A stretch of DNA of 64,000 nt from JBPOFY01 sp051252415 (lineage in GTDB: Bacteria > Verrucomicrobiota > Verrucomicrobiia > Opitutales > Coraliomargaritaceae). Positions 8,742 to 18,319 of the stretch are shown piece after piece; position 1 is the first letter of the stretch, and each line of letters starts with the position of its first letter. Both the position numbers and the translations under genes were made by a program. The notes under the pieces were generated by a model. The model was not told the DNA's origin and did no database searches. It saw only the letters and a program-made list of their open reading frames with translations. Location: contig JBPOGA010000012.1 in assembly GCA_051252415.1 (NCBI GenBank), forward strand, positions 47,701 through 111,700, in the 5' to 3' direction.

Positions 8742-9767
8742 ATGAATGCTGCAATCATAGGTGCCTCCGGCTACTCTGGAGAAGAACTCGTTCGGTTACT
8801 CTCAAGACACCCGAATGTGCAACTTGCTGCCGTGACTTCACGGTCGCTTGCAGGTAAAAAGGTCGCGGATGTAATGCCAGCGCTCTGGCATTTGGTTGGT
8901 GAGCTTACATTTACAAGTTCAGACCCTGCCGAACTTGCAGCGCGGGATGACTTAGACGTGTTTTTCCTCGCCCTCCCGCACGGTGTTGCCAGTGAATTTG
9001 CCAGCCCTCTATTCAAAGCAGGCAAAACAGTAATCGATTTGAGCGCCGACTTTCGGCTTAACTCCACTGCGACTTACGAAAATTACTATGGCCACCCGCA
9101 CCCAGCTCCGGAATTACTAAAGGCAGCGCCTTACGTCATCCCCGAGCTCGCAGGTGACTCCTGGAAAGAGGCGAATCTTATTGCTTGCCCGGGTTGCTAC
9201 CCGACAAGTGTGCAACTTCCTCTAGTTCCACTACTTAAAGCAGGTGTAATCAAAGCAGACGGCATCGTTATCAACAGCTATAGCGGAGTCAGCGGTGCCG
9301 GACGGAAGGTCGCGGAAGACTTTATTTACTGCGAACGCAACGAAAGCATGAAGGCCTACGGGCTTCCTAAGCACCGGCACCTCTCTGAGATCGAAGAGCA
9401 ACTGGAGACAGCGGCCTTTGCCGACTGCATCGTGCAGTTCAATCCACATCTAGCACCCATGTCACGGGGCATATCGACTACAATCGTCGCCAAATCAAAT
9501 GGTGTGATGATTAAAAGACTCTACGAAGTCTGGGAAGCGGCCTACGCCGACAAAACTTTCGTCAACGTGCTTCCATCCGGCACTTGCCCAGATACCAAAC
9601 ATGTAACTGGTAGCAATCGGGCTGATATCTCAGCCGTTTACGACCCACGGACCGATAATTTCGTCATCACATCGGTGATCGATAACCTCCTCAAGGGGGC
9701 CAGCGGCCAAGCTGTGCAGATCCTCAACCTAAAGTCCGGCTTCGACGAAACAGCCGGCCTCATCTAA
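8742..9767 (+). CDS. argC: N-acetyl-gamma-glutamyl-phosphate reductase
   Basis: 341 aa. N-terminal NADP-binding loop IGASGYSGEELVRLL; active-site cysteine in NLIACPGCYPTSVQLPLVPL (about residue 150); then SGVSGAGRK and the conserved HRHLSEIEE. It reduces N-acetylglutamyl phosphate to the semialdehyde, step three of arginine synthesis. First gene of argCJBDF. Confidence 0.97.
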   Translation: MNAAIIGASGYSGEELVRLLSRHPNVQLAAVTSRSLAGKKVADVMPALWHLVGELTFTSSDPAELAARDDLDVFFLALPHGVASEFASPLFKAGKTVIDLSADFRLNSTATYENYYGHPHPAPELLKAAPYVIPELAGDSWKEANLIACPGCYPTSVQLPLVPLLKAGVIKADGIVINSYSGVSGAGRKVAEDFIYCERNESMKAYGLPKHRHLSEIEEQLETAAFADCIVQFNPHLAPMSRGISTTIVAKSNGVMIKRLYEVWEAAYADKTFVNVLPSGTCPDTKHVTGSNRADISAVYDPRTDNFVITSVIDNLLKGASGQAVQILNLKSGFDETAGLI

Positions 9768-9797
9768 ACTCTAAGACCAGACACCTTCGCTTTCACC

Positions 9798-11033
9798 ATG
9801 TCCGATACGATCACAGTCAAACTTATCGAAAATCCAGGTGGACTTGCAGACTGCCCCGGCTTCAACACAGCTGGTGTCGCCTGTGATATTCGGGAAACAG
9901 GCAATACTGAACGGCTCGACCTAGCGTTGGTCACATCAGAAGCCCCCTGCTCTGCTGCTGGCGTGTTCACACTGAACGATGTTTGCGCAGCTCCCGTTCA
10001 CGTCTGTAAAGAGATCCTCTCGCATCCAGGCGTCAAAGTAGCAGGATTCGTAGCCAACAGCGGTAATGCCAATGCCGCAACTGCCGAACAAGGCATGTCC
10101 GACGCCAAAGAAATGTCGACCATTGCTCAATTAGAAACAGGCATCGGCTCCCCCTTTCTCATCTGCTCAACAGGTCGGATCGGACGTGTTTTACCCATGG
10201 GCAAGATTAAGTCTGGTATCGCTGCGGCAGCTCAACAGCTCAATGCCAGTGAAGAAGCGTCCCTGAATACAGCCGATGCGATTCTCACATCCGACACACG
10301 GCGGAAGGTCGCCACCGCGCAGTTCCAGTTCGAAGGCAAAACCGTCACCGTTTCTGGCATCGCTAAAGGTGCAGGTATGATTGAGCCCAACATGGCGACG
10401 ATGTTAGCCTTCCTCGTAACGGACCTCGAAGTCGAGAACGCAGCGCTCAAAAACACACTCGTTCAAGCCTGCAATAAAACGTTTAATCGCATTTCGATCG
10501 ATGGCGACATGAGCACCAACGATACCGTGTTGCTCCTTGCAAACGGTAAAACGGGTCTCGTCCCCAACGACAACCCAACGCTCCTACAAGCCTTCCGTGA
10601 CGCAGTCTTCATGGTATGTGATACACTTGCTGAAAAGATCGTCGGTGATGGTGAAAAAATCACCAAACTTGTCGAGCTTGTCGTCGAAGGCTGCAAATCT
10701 GACGTAGATGCCGAGAAAGTCGCGCGTGCGGTGGGCAACTCCCTGCTCGTGAAAACTTCATGGTATGGCTCTGACCCCAATTGGGGGCGTCTCGCTGATG
10801 CGGCTGGTTACGCCCGTGTGGGCCTTCTAGAACCAAGCTTCGACATCTACTACGACGAGGTGCCCGCACTCATCGGCGGCAAACCCCAAGACTCCAATTT
10901 AGGACAGTGGAAGACCATCGTTTCGAAGAAGCGCTTTCGCATCACACTCAATTTAAACCAAGGAAACGGAACCTTCCGCCTCCTCACTTCCGATCTTAGC
11001 GAAGCCTACGTTAATTTTAACAAATCCGAATAA
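9798..11033 (+). CDS. argJ: Bifunctional glutamate N-acetyltransferase/ornithine acetyltransferase
   Basis: 411 aa, full length. The self-cleavage site is visible as AKGAGMIEPNMATMLAFLVTD (about residues 190-210); the Thr of ATML is the nucleophile and new N-terminus of the beta chain. ArgJ recycles the acetyl group from N-acetylornithine to glutamate; the bifunctional type also starts the pathway with acetyl-CoA. No argA or argE is seen nearby, consistent with the cyclic pathway. The gap to argC is 30 bases. Confidence 0.96.
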   Translation: MSDTITVKLIENPGGLADCPGFNTAGVACDIRETGNTERLDLALVTSEAPCSAAGVFTLNDVCAAPVHVCKEILSHPGVKVAGFVANSGNANAATAEQGMSDAKEMSTIAQLETGIGSPFLICSTGRIGRVLPMGKIKSGIAAAAQQLNASEEASLNTADAILTSDTRRKVATAQFQFEGKTVTVSGIAKGAGMIEPNMATMLAFLVTDLEVENAALKNTLVQACNKTFNRISIDGDMSTNDTVLLLANGKTGLVPNDNPTLLQAFRDAVFMVCDTLAEKIVGDGEKITKLVELVVEGCKSDVDAEKVARAVGNSLLVKTSWYGSDPNWGRLADAAGYARVGLLEPSFDIYYDEVPALIGGKPQDSNLGQWKTIVSKKRFRITLNLNQGNGTFRLLTSDLSEAYVNFNKSE

Positions 11034-11038
11034 AAAGC

Positions 11039-11112
11039 GTGGCGTGCTCACTTGCGAGTGCCCCATCAACCTATCTGCAACGCCCTGAGGCCTGCGCAAG
11101 CGCAGACGCCAC
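11039..11112 (+). repeat. REP inverted pair (family C) inside the arg cluster
   Basis: Left arm GTGGCGTGCTCACTTGCGAG and on, right arm ending in GCGCAAGCGCAGACGCCAC. The arms are diverged but still complementary over most of their length. It fills the argJ-argB gap, so it would be transcribed and could act as an mRNA-stabilising or attenuating hairpin. Confidence 0.65.
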
Positions 11113-11128
11113 AAAATAAACTTTCAAA

Positions 11129-12019
11129 ATGACAAATCTCGATCACCTCGACGTCACAACTAAAGCAGCCGTGCTTTTAGAAGCACTACCTTATATCCAA
11201 CGCTTTCGTGACGCCATTTTCGTCGTCAAATACGGCGGTGCGTTTATGGACGATGCTGATCCGGCGGTGCGCACACGTGTCGCCACAGATATTGCCTTCT
11301 TACATGCGGCTGGCATCAAAGTCGTTGTCGTCCATGGTGGCGGCAAAGCAATCACGCGCGCTCTAGCTGAGGCCAATGTCGAAACACGTTTCGAACACGG
11401 ACTCCGTGTCACCGATGCCGAATCCGTCAAGGTGGTTGATCACACACTCAACAAGATCGTCAACCTCGACATCTGCGAGATCCTTCAACACAAGAACGCA
11501 CGCCCTCTTGCGATCCCCGGAAACAATATCCTTGTTTGCGACAAGAAGAAGGTAGTCGTCGATGGCGAAGAACTCGACCTGGGGTTCGTTGGCGAAACGC
11601 ACACCGTTAAAACCAAGATCATCAAAAAAGCGCTCAACGACGGTTATATTCCAATCATCTCTCCAATCGCTTGCGATGAGGATGGTCAGATTTATAACAC
11701 CAATGCAGACGCTGCCGCAGGCCGTGTCGCTGCAGCTCTACGTGCACGTCGACTTGTTTACCTTTGTGATGTGCCTGGGCTCATGCGCGACATCAATGAT
11801 CCAGAATCATTGATCTCGTCACTGAAAAGCAACGAAGTCGCGGAGCTCGTCAAAGAAGGCATTATCAGCAAAGGCATGATCCCAAAAACAGACAGTGCCG
11901 TAAAAGCCCTCCGTTGTGGTGTGCATCGCGTTCACTTTATCGACGGCGAACAACCACATAGCCTCCTACTCGAAATCTTCACCGACAAGGGCGTTGGCAC
12001 CGAAATCCACAACGCCTAA
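11129..12019 (+). CDS. argB: Acetylglutamate kinase
   Basis: 296 aa amino-acid-kinase fold. VVKYGGAFMDD carries the phosphate-binding Lys; VVVVHGGGKAI follows; then the substrate site FEHGLRVTD and the C-terminal KGMIPKTDSAVKALRCGV. Phosphorylates N-acetylglutamate, the committed and usually arginine-inhibited step. The N-terminal helix (LEALPYIQRFRDA) is present, as in arginine-sensitive hexameric enzymes, so feedback control is likely (inference). Confidence 0.96.
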   Translation: MTNLDHLDVTTKAAVLLEALPYIQRFRDAIFVVKYGGAFMDDADPAVRTRVATDIAFLHAAGIKVVVVHGGGKAITRALAEANVETRFEHGLRVTDAESVKVVDHTLNKIVNLDICEILQHKNARPLAIPGNNILVCDKKKVVVDGEELDLGFVGETHTVKTKIIKKALNDGYIPIISPIACDEDGQIYNTNADAAAGRVAAALRARRLVYLCDVPGLMRDINDPESLISSLKSNEVAELVKEGIISKGMIPKTDSAVKALRCGVHRVHFIDGEQPHSLLLEIFTDKGVGTEIHNA

Positions 12020-12121
12020 AATCTCTGATTTTAATACGTAATCTTTAATAAATAATGACTAAATCATTAGTCACCAAACATACAATTTAGCCATCAGCTA
12101 TTAGCCATTAACCATTTAATA
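12020..12121 (+). other. argB-argD gap with TTAGCCAT-type microrepeats
   Basis: AT-rich spacer in which short phrases recur: AATACGTAATCTTTAATAAATAATGA, then TTTAGCCATCAGC, TATTAGCCATTAACC and ATTTAATATA directly before the argD ATG. No hairpin terminator and no Shine-Dalgarno sequence are obvious. Confidence 0.45.
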
Positions 12122-12123
12122 TA

Positions 12124-13314
12124 ATGGAACATTATAAGACTCTCATGAAAAACTACGGTCCGCCCGCGTTCAACGCAGTGCGGGGCGAAGGCGTGTATCT
12201 CTATGACGAGTCGGGCAAGCGCTACCTCGATTTTGGTAGCGGCATTGCGGTCACTTCTGTTGGACACTCGCATCCGAAATGGGTGAAAGCAGTGCAAAAA
12301 CAAGCAGCGACCCTCACCCATTGCAGCAACCTCTACGGCATCCCTGGCCAGCAAAAGCTAGCCGATCGGCTCGTCGCGCAAGCAGGCCCAGGTCGAGTTC
12401 TCTTTTGCAACAGTGGCGCCGAAGCCAACGAAGCGTTGATTAAACTCGCTCGGCTTCACGGCAAGAACATCACTGGCGAAGAAGCTAAACGGTTTACTGT
12501 GGTTGCGGCGAACAACGCTTTCCATGGGCGGACATTCGGAGGGATGGGTGCAACTCCACAGGAAAAGATCCAAGGTGGCTTCCGGCCGATGCTCGAAGGC
12601 TTCAAATTCGGCGAGCTGAACAACATCGAAAGCTTTGATAAGCTCGTCGACGACTCCGTCGCTGCTGTATTCGTAGAAACAATACAAGGCGAAGGTGGAC
12701 TCGTCCCATGTGAAGACAGTTTCCTACAAGAACTTCGGGCACTCTGCACCGAACGGAATGCATTGCTCATTCTTGATGAGGTGCAATGTGGAATCGCTCG
12801 GAGCGGACACTTCTTCGCATTCGAAAAGAGCGGCGTAAAGCCAGATGCAATTGGCATGGCAAAAGGTCTTGGCGGAGGGTTCCCTATCGGCGCAATCTGG
12901 GTTTCTGAACCTTATGCAGAACTCTTTCAACCTGGCTCACATGGCACCACCTTCGGCGGCAGCCCACTCGCGTGTGCAGCAGCCAACGCCACACTCGATA
13001 TCATCGAAGAAGAAGCACTCATCGATCACGTCAAATCAAACAGCGTGCTTTGGAATGAGGCACTTGAAAGTCTGGCCGAAAAGTATCCACAACACATTTC
13101 TGGCATACGGGGTGCTGGCTACATGGTCGGTCTTGCCCTCAAAGGCGAAGGCTTAAACTTAACAATCACAGCTGCAGCTCGGGAGAAAGGTTTCTTAATC
13201 GTCCCCGCGGGACAAAACGTCATCCGCCTTCTCCCTGCACTCACAGCAACCCTCAAAGAACTCGCCGAATCGGTCCGTATCCTCGACGAAGTCTTGGCTG
13301 AACTAAATTCATAA
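12124..13314 (+). CDS. argD: Acetylornithine aminotransferase
   Basis: 396 aa class-III PLP aminotransferase. Seen: FGSGIAVTSVGHSHP, the PLP-phosphate loop FCNSGAEANEALIKLAR, NAFHGRTFGGMGAT, the cofactor Asp in LILDEVQCG, and the Schiff-base Lys in GMAKGLGGGFPIGA (about residue 245). Converts N-acetylglutamate semialdehyde to N-acetylornithine. Fourth gene of the cluster. Confidence 0.96.
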   Translation: MEHYKTLMKNYGPPAFNAVRGEGVYLYDESGKRYLDFGSGIAVTSVGHSHPKWVKAVQKQAATLTHCSNLYGIPGQQKLADRLVAQAGPGRVLFCNSGAEANEALIKLARLHGKNITGEEAKRFTVVAANNAFHGRTFGGMGATPQEKIQGGFRPMLEGFKFGELNNIESFDKLVDDSVAAVFVETIQGEGGLVPCEDSFLQELRALCTERNALLILDEVQCGIARSGHFFAFEKSGVKPDAIGMAKGLGGGFPIGAIWVSEPYAELFQPGSHGTTFGGSPLACAAANATLDIIEEEALIDHVKSNSVLWNEALESLAEKYPQHISGIRGAGYMVGLALKGEGLNLTITAAAREKGFLIVPAGQNVIRLLPALTATLKELAESVRILDEVLAELNS

Positions 13315-13374
13315 TTTAAATACATAGATCCACGACTCGCATCACATATCTCGAATCCTGCATCTCCCCCAAAT

Positions 13375-14313
13375 ATGCACCATTTTCTAAAAGAAACCGA
13401 CTTTACCCTAGAGCAAGCTCAAGAGGTTTTCTCCTTCGCTAAAGAACTCAAAAATAACCGCCTCAGTGGCCCGCAGCCATTGAACATGCAGTCGTGGGGT
13501 CTGCTCTTCTACAAGAGCAGCACACGGACGCGCATATCCTTTGAGGTCGGCGTCAACGAACTCGGAGGCTTCCCTGTTGTGCTTAACTCACAAAGCACCC
13601 AAATCGGACGCGGCGAAACTATTTCCGATACCGCCAAGGTCATGTCTCGTTACCTACATGGTTTGGTCATTCGGACATTCGGACACGACATTGTCGAAGG
13701 CTTCGCTTCCGAGGGTAGTATTCCAATCATCAACGGCCTCACGGACTTCAACCATCCTTGTCAGCTCTATACAGATATCTTCACGGTGTTGGAGCGCCTC
13801 TCACCAGAAGCTATGGACATCAATACCCTCAAGGGTAAGAAGGTCGCCTTCTATGGGGACTGCGCCAGCAACATGGCCAACTCATGGATCATGACAGCTG
13901 CCATGTTCGGCATGGAGATCATCCTTGCCGGTCCAGATGGCTTTGCACCTGAAGCTGTAATCGACGAAGCCCTCAAAGCAGATGGGCTACCAGTCAACTA
14001 CACCTTCACCACCGATGCAGCAGCTGCTGCTAAAGACGCTGACATCCTCTACACAGATGTCTGGGTCTCAATGGGCGATGAAGAGCAAGCAGCCGAGCGC
14101 AAGGCTCAGATGATGCCTTACCAAGTCACCAGCGAATTGATGGCACTAGCGAAAGCCGATGCCCTCTTCATGCACTGCCTCCCCGCCCACGCCGGCGAAG
14201 AAGTCAGCCAAGAGGTCTTGGATAGCCCACAATCCATCATCTTCGACGAAGCCGAAAACCGTCTCCACGCCCAAAAAGCAATCATGGCGAAACTCGTCGA
14301 GCTGAACGCGTAG
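13375..14313 (+). CDS. argF: Ornithine carbamoyltransferase
   Basis: 312 aa. Carbamoyl-phosphate site KSSTRTRISFEVGV (about 44-57); FNHPCQLYTD; and the ornithine-side FMHCLPAHAGEEV. Makes citrulline from ornithine and carbamoyl phosphate. Last gene of argCJBDF; argG and argH must be elsewhere. A strong hairpin follows. Confidence 0.97.
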   Translation: MHHFLKETDFTLEQAQEVFSFAKELKNNRLSGPQPLNMQSWGLLFYKSSTRTRISFEVGVNELGGFPVVLNSQSTQIGRGETISDTAKVMSRYLHGLVIRTFGHDIVEGFASEGSIPIINGLTDFNHPCQLYTDIFTVLERLSPEAMDINTLKGKKVAFYGDCASNMANSWIMTAAMFGMEIILAGPDGFAPEAVIDEALKADGLPVNYTFTTDAAAAAKDADILYTDVWVSMGDEEQAAERKAQMMPYQVTSELMALAKADALFMHCLPAHAGEEVSQEVLDSPQSIIFDEAENRLHAQKAIMAKLVELNA

Positions 14314-14368
14314 GGGCGCAACTTGATGCGCCCGTGAGGCTGCAAAGAAACACTAAGTTTTTAACCTC

Positions 14369-14398
14369 AAAGCACTCCGCATGGAGTGCTTTTTTATT
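14369..14398 (+). terminator. Bidirectional terminator between argF and menF
   Basis: AAAGCACTCC (14369-14378) pairs perfectly with GGAGTGCTTT (14383-14392) around a four-base loop. T residues follow on the plus strand and A residues precede, so it can serve both convergent genes. It overlaps the menF stop region. Confidence 0.85.
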
Positions 14399-15821
14399 TA
14401 GCCGAAAGCACGTCCAACAAAGCATGTAGCTTCATCTCGGTTTCGCGCATTTCCTTTTCGGGATCGGAGCCTTCGACGATGCCGGCACCGGCATAGAGTT
14501 TGGCGGTGTCGCCTTCGATCAATGCAGAACGAATACTGACGACCATTTCACCTTCGTTGAGGTGATTAAACCAACCAACGACACCCGCATATAGCCCGCG
14601 ATCAATCTTCTCTAAATCTTTAATGCGTGGCACGGCGACTTCGCGAGGCGTGCCGCCTACCGCTGGTGTGGGATGCATATCTGCCAGCATATCGAGGAGG
14701 TGAACAGACTCCCCCACCTCGGCTTTAATTTGCGTGCGCAAGTGCTGCACATTGGCGAGTGGCAACAGACACGGTGTGTCTTCGGCCTTAGCCTCCACAC
14801 CAAGATTCGCTAAGCGGCGAATGATCGAATCACGCACGTAAGCATGCTCGTGTTGATCCTTTTCACTGCCGAGGAGTTGACTCGAAAATTTCGCATCTTC
14901 CCCCGCAGTCGCACCGCGTGGTGCAGAACCAGCAATCGCTTCCGTCAACAAATGCCCATTACGGATCTGTAAAAGTCTCTCTGGCGTGGCTCCGATGAAA
15001 CTACCCGCAGCACCTCCGCCATAAGAGAAAGTAAAGCAGCCACTGAAACGTTCACGTAAGCGATTTAATGCAATCAACGGCTGCCACGCTTGATCTGCTT
15101 TCAGCTCTACCCCACGTGCGAGCACAATCTTTTCATACGTCCCAGAGCGAATTTCTTCGAGGGCTGCTTCAACCGCTTGCGAATATTGCTCAGGTGCTAG
15201 CTCAACCCGTGAAACTACTTTGGCCTCAGCAGACGGAGTTAGCTCCACTTCATCCGCATAGTCAAAAGCACCAAACTTACTATATGCACCCCAGACTCGA
15301 GCTACGAGTTGATCGATGTTCGTATCGGGGTCGATCCGCAGATTGGCCACCGCGCCGTATTTGCCCTTAGAACGTGACACCTGCCAACGTGGCAAAAAGA
15401 CGGTCGCCGCAGGGAATGCTGAACCTTCAGCGACGGAATCATCAAAGGAAAATGCCGTAAAGAAGTGTGGCCCAGTAAACGGTTCACTCAGGTCACCCAC
15501 TGCGATGGTGTTTTCTAAGATTTCATCGGAAAAAGCCTTCACCTGTGTAAATCGATCCGCACCATCGAAGCGCGCCTCGACCACGGCCTCCGCGCCCGCG
15601 AGTGCTTCTTCGTCAGCGGCGCGTTCGATATAGAAATGCAATTCCTCTGGCTCGTAGATCGACTCCAGAACCGCTAGAGGTGCGATATGCTTCACCGCTA
15701 AGGAAATACTCGCGATCTGAAAATGCCCCTTCTTACGCGCAGCCTCACGGCAACCTTCCAAAAAGGAACGCAAAGCACCTTCGTCACGTTCCGGAAGCAT
15801 ACTGGAGGGGATAATCTGCAT
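14394..15821 (-). CDS. menF: Isochorismate synthase (MenF/EntC type)
   Basis: 475 aa from the first in-frame ATG (15821); a TTG at 15848 is also open. The C-terminal half is the chorismate-binding domain: EKIVLARGVEL, FIGATPERLL, EAIAGSAPRGAT, HEHAYVRDSI, MHPTPAVGGTPR, YAGVVGW and the final GAGIVEGSDPEKEMRETEMKL. The GTP-rich PTPAVGG motif points to isochorismate synthase rather than anthranilate or aminodeoxychorismate synthase. It starts menaquinone (or a catecholate) biosynthesis; no men or ent genes are adjacent. Confidence 0.88.
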   Translation of the reverse strand: MQIIPSSMLPERDEGALRSFLEGCREAARKKGHFQIASISLAVKHIAPLAVLESIYEPEELHFYIERAADEEALAGAEAVVEARFDGADRFTQVKAFSDEILENTIAVGDLSEPFTGPHFFTAFSFDDSVAEGSAFPAATVFLPRWQVSRSKGKYGAVANLRIDPDTNIDQLVARVWGAYSKFGAFDYADEVELTPSAEAKVVSRVELAPEQYSQAVEAALEEIRSGTYEKIVLARGVELKADQAWQPLIALNRLRERFSGCFTFSYGGGAAGSFIGATPERLLQIRNGHLLTEAIAGSAPRGATAGEDAKFSSQLLGSEKDQHEHAYVRDSIIRRLANLGVEAKAEDTPCLLPLANVQHLRTQIKAEVGESVHLLDMLADMHPTPAVGGTPREVAVPRIKDLEKIDRGLYAGVVGWFNHLNEGEMVVSIRSALIEGDTAKLYAGAGIVEGSDPEKEMRETEMKLHALLDVLSAK

Positions 15822-15937
15822 AAAGAGACGAAGGAAACAAATGCCCAAGAAACCGCAACTAGGAAGTCATGGAATGCAATGGCTGATCATACGTGAATTT
15901 TAGGTAAGGAAGGCAGGAATTTGCTAAACATGCTTTC

Positions 15938-16037
15938 GGGTAGCGGCGCGGGTCCCTCCGCGCCACACGTATGAGCAGTCCCAACCCCGTGAACGCATAC
16001 AACACTGCCATGGCGCGGAGGGACCCGCGCCGCTACC
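15938..16037 (+). repeat. REP inverted pair (family A), 27-bp perfect arms
   Basis: The left arm begins GGTAGCGGCGCGGGTCCCTC and the right arm ends with its exact complement GAGGGACCCGCGCCGCTACC, at 16018-16037. The arms are perfect over about 27 bases around a spacer of about 46. Each arm alone can form GTAG + GGCGCGG/CCGCGCC. It lies in the 387-base divergent gap between menF and the helicase gene. Confidence 0.8.
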
Positions 16038-16043
16038 TTTCTA

Positions 16044-16115
16044 AGTCTTAATCTAAGTCCTAACCCTAATCCCCAGAAAGCTAGAGTAAGATTAGGAGTA
16101 GGAATATGATTAAGA
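16044..16115 (+). repeat. CTAATCC/CCTAAC microrepeat with inverted complement
   Basis: AGTCTTAATCTAAGTCCTAACC and the following CTAATCC phrase are echoed in the opposite sense by GATTAGGAGTAGG and GATTAAGAC at 16092-16115. It follows the REP pair directly; similar phrases occur at about 24308-24330. Function unknown. Confidence 0.45.
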
Positions 16116-16208
16116 CGCCCCCCACCCAATAATCACGCAGCCAAAGCACTTTTCAATTTGCCCCCTCCAAGTCCTCACTGCTAACTCCTCTTTTCTAACT
16201 TCTTACCC

Positions 16209-18185
16209 ATGCATCCTGTCTTTCCAGAAATCGATTTCCGAGGTGAACTCAACGACGAGCAATACGCTGCTGTCACTGCTGAACCGGGCCCTGCCCTTGT
16301 TTTGGCTGGTGCAGGATCGGGCAAAACACGCACGCTCACTTACCGAGTGGCATATCTGCTCTCTAAGGGGCTGATGCCGAACGAAATCCTGCTCCTCACA
16401 TTCACCAATAAATCAGCCAAGGAGATGTTGGAACGCGTCGAGGACCTCACGGGGATTTCACGTCGTTACCTCTGGGGCGGCACCTTCCACAGTATCGCGC
16501 AACGTATTCTTCGTGTGCATGGTGATAAAGTTGGCCTACGAAACCACTATACCATCCTCGATGAAGGTGAAGCAGAGAGCTTACTCAAAAACGCGATTAA
16601 CAAAATCGATCCGAAGTTCATCAAAGGTAAGAACAACCCAAAGCCTAAAGTGATCGCCAATATGATCAGCTTCGCGCGCAACACCTGCAAAAGCGTGCAT
16701 GAAGAAGCCGACGAACACTACCCCTTCCTCGAAGGCATGGCAGCGAAGATCGAGCAATTTCACAAAACCTACCAAGCGATTAAACTCGAACAACAGGTAG
16801 TCGATTACGATGACTTGCTCGAATACTTCCTAAAGCTCCTCCGTGAACATCCTGAAGTCGCGCAGCAGTATCAGGATCGTTTCAAGCATATCCTTGTCGA
16901 CGAATTTCAAGATACCAATCGCCTTCAATCCGACATCGTCGATTGCCTTGCCGCCAACCACCAAGTTATGGCTGTGGGAGATGACGCGCAGTGTATCTAC
17001 ACATGGCGCGGCGCAGATTTCGACAATATCATGCGTTTCAATGACCGACACCCAGGTGCCGTGATACACAAAATTGAAACGAACTATCGTAGCTCTCCAG
17101 AAATTCTAGAGTTTGCCAATTCTGTGCTCGGCGCACAGCCCGCAGGGCTCGGCTATTCGAAGGAGCTCCGTGCGGTGCGCGACTCTGGCGACAAGCCCTA
17201 CTTCGTGCCGCTCATGGATGCTCGCGGACAAGCCAATTTCATCATCCAACGTATCGAAGGCTTGATCGATGAAGGTCGCAACTTATCTGAGATCGCGATT
17301 CTCTACCGTGCGCACTATCACGCGATGGATCTGCAAATGGAGCTCACCCGCCGCAACATTGATTATCAAATCACCAGCGGTGTGCGGTTCTTCGAGCAAG
17401 CCCACGTCAAAGACTTCACTGCACAGCTACGTTTCGCCTCGAACCCTTCTGACGTCTCCGCATTTGCACGCTTCACTTGCCTCCTTCCAAAGGTCGGCCC
17501 AAAGACTTCTGAGCGCATTCATGCATTCACAAAGAAGCTCGCTGAGAAAGAGGAGAAGAACTTCTGCGATGCACTTTGCTCGGAAGCCGTGCTCAAGAAA
17601 GTGCCGAACGATGCTAAAGAAGAATGGCCATCGCTGGCCGAAACCATTCGTGAGGTGTCCGTCGCGCTTACCGAATCTGCACCTCAGGAAATCGTGCAAC
17701 TCGCACTCGACGGTTGGTATAGTAGCTACATTCGCGAGATCTATCCAAACTGGACGGATCGCGCTGATGACCTACAAAGCCTCGTCAGTTTCGCCAGTCG
17801 CTACGACACGATGGAGGAATTGCTTGCGCAGCTCGTATTACTCGCTTCGGAAAGTAACGAGCGCAGCCCAGAGGAGCAACAGAACTGCCTACGCCTCACA
17901 ACCATTCACCAGGCCAAGGGATTGGAGTTCCCCGTCGTGTTTGTCATGGGGCTGGCCGATGGACTTTTCCCTCTGAAACGCACAATCGACGACGGCAATA
18001 TGGAGGAAGAACGTCGCCTCTTTTACGTCGCCGTAACCCGCGCGATGGAAGAACTCTATCTCACTTACCCGATGCTCAATAGCCAAGGAAACAGCGTGAT
18101 GCGCCTCAACCCGAGCCGCTTCATTCAAGAAGTGCACACAAGCCATTACGAAACTTTACGCGCGGCACCGACTCGGAGTTGGTAA
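16209..18185 (+). CDS. UvrD/Rep/PcrA-type superfamily 1 DNA helicase
   Basis: 658 aa. Motif I is LAGAGSGKTRTLTYRVAYLL (about 33-52), Ia is LTFTNKSAKEM, II is ILVDEFQDTN (about 230), III is VGDDAQCIYTWRGAD, IV is ETNYRSSPEI, V is LTTIHQAKGLEFPVVFV and VI is EERRLFYVAVTRAM. A 3'-5' helicase for repair or replication restart. At 658 aa it lacks the long PcrA/UvrD C-terminal region, and is closer to Rep in size. The start is ATG at 16209, preceded by TTTCTAACTTCTTACCC and no clear ribosome-binding site. Confidence 0.9.
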   Translation: MHPVFPEIDFRGELNDEQYAAVTAEPGPALVLAGAGSGKTRTLTYRVAYLLSKGLMPNEILLLTFTNKSAKEMLERVEDLTGISRRYLWGGTFHSIAQRILRVHGDKVGLRNHYTILDEGEAESLLKNAINKIDPKFIKGKNNPKPKVIANMISFARNTCKSVHEEADEHYPFLEGMAAKIEQFHKTYQAIKLEQQVVDYDDLLEYFLKLLREHPEVAQQYQDRFKHILVDEFQDTNRLQSDIVDCLAANHQVMAVGDDAQCIYTWRGADFDNIMRFNDRHPGAVIHKIETNYRSSPEILEFANSVLGAQPAGLGYSKELRAVRDSGDKPYFVPLMDARGQANFIIQRIEGLIDEGRNLSEIAILYRAHYHAMDLQMELTRRNIDYQITSGVRFFEQAHVKDFTAQLRFASNPSDVSAFARFTCLLPKVGPKTSERIHAFTKKLAEKEEKNFCDALCSEAVLKKVPNDAKEEWPSLAETIREVSVALTESAPQEIVQLALDGWYSSYIREIYPNWTDRADDLQSLVSFASRYDTMEELLAQLVLLASESNERSPEEQQNCLRLTTIHQAKGLEFPVVFVMGLADGLFPLKRTIDDGNMEEERRLFYVAVTRAMEELYLTYPMLNSQGNSVMRLNPSRFIQEVHTSHYETLRAAPTRSW

Positions 18186-18235
18186 TATATAGATTTCACA
18201 TGGAGGATCAGTCTCCACAAATACATTCAACCATC

Positions 18236-18307
18236 GTAGGAGAGGGTTTACCCCTCGACCCACCCAACCGAATCTCACAACCTGTCGAGGGATAAACCCT
18301 CTCCTAC
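18236..18307 (+). repeat. REP inverted pair (family B)
   Basis: Left GTAGGAGAGGGTTTACCCCT, right GGGATAAACCCTCTCCTAC, complementary with a few mismatches. Each arm is itself GTAG plus a GAGGG/CCCTC hairpin. Single arms of the same family lie at 4579 and 24029. Confidence 0.75.
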
Positions 18308-18319
18308 AAAGCCAACCAA

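Noticed and set aside
12456..12857. Minus-strand frame inside argD
   Set aside because: Shadow of a strongly conserved aminotransferase; no family-like sequence.
17269..17976. 235-codon frame inside the helicase gene
   Set aside because: Ser/Arg-rich out-of-frame translation; the helicase motifs V and VI lie in the other frame.
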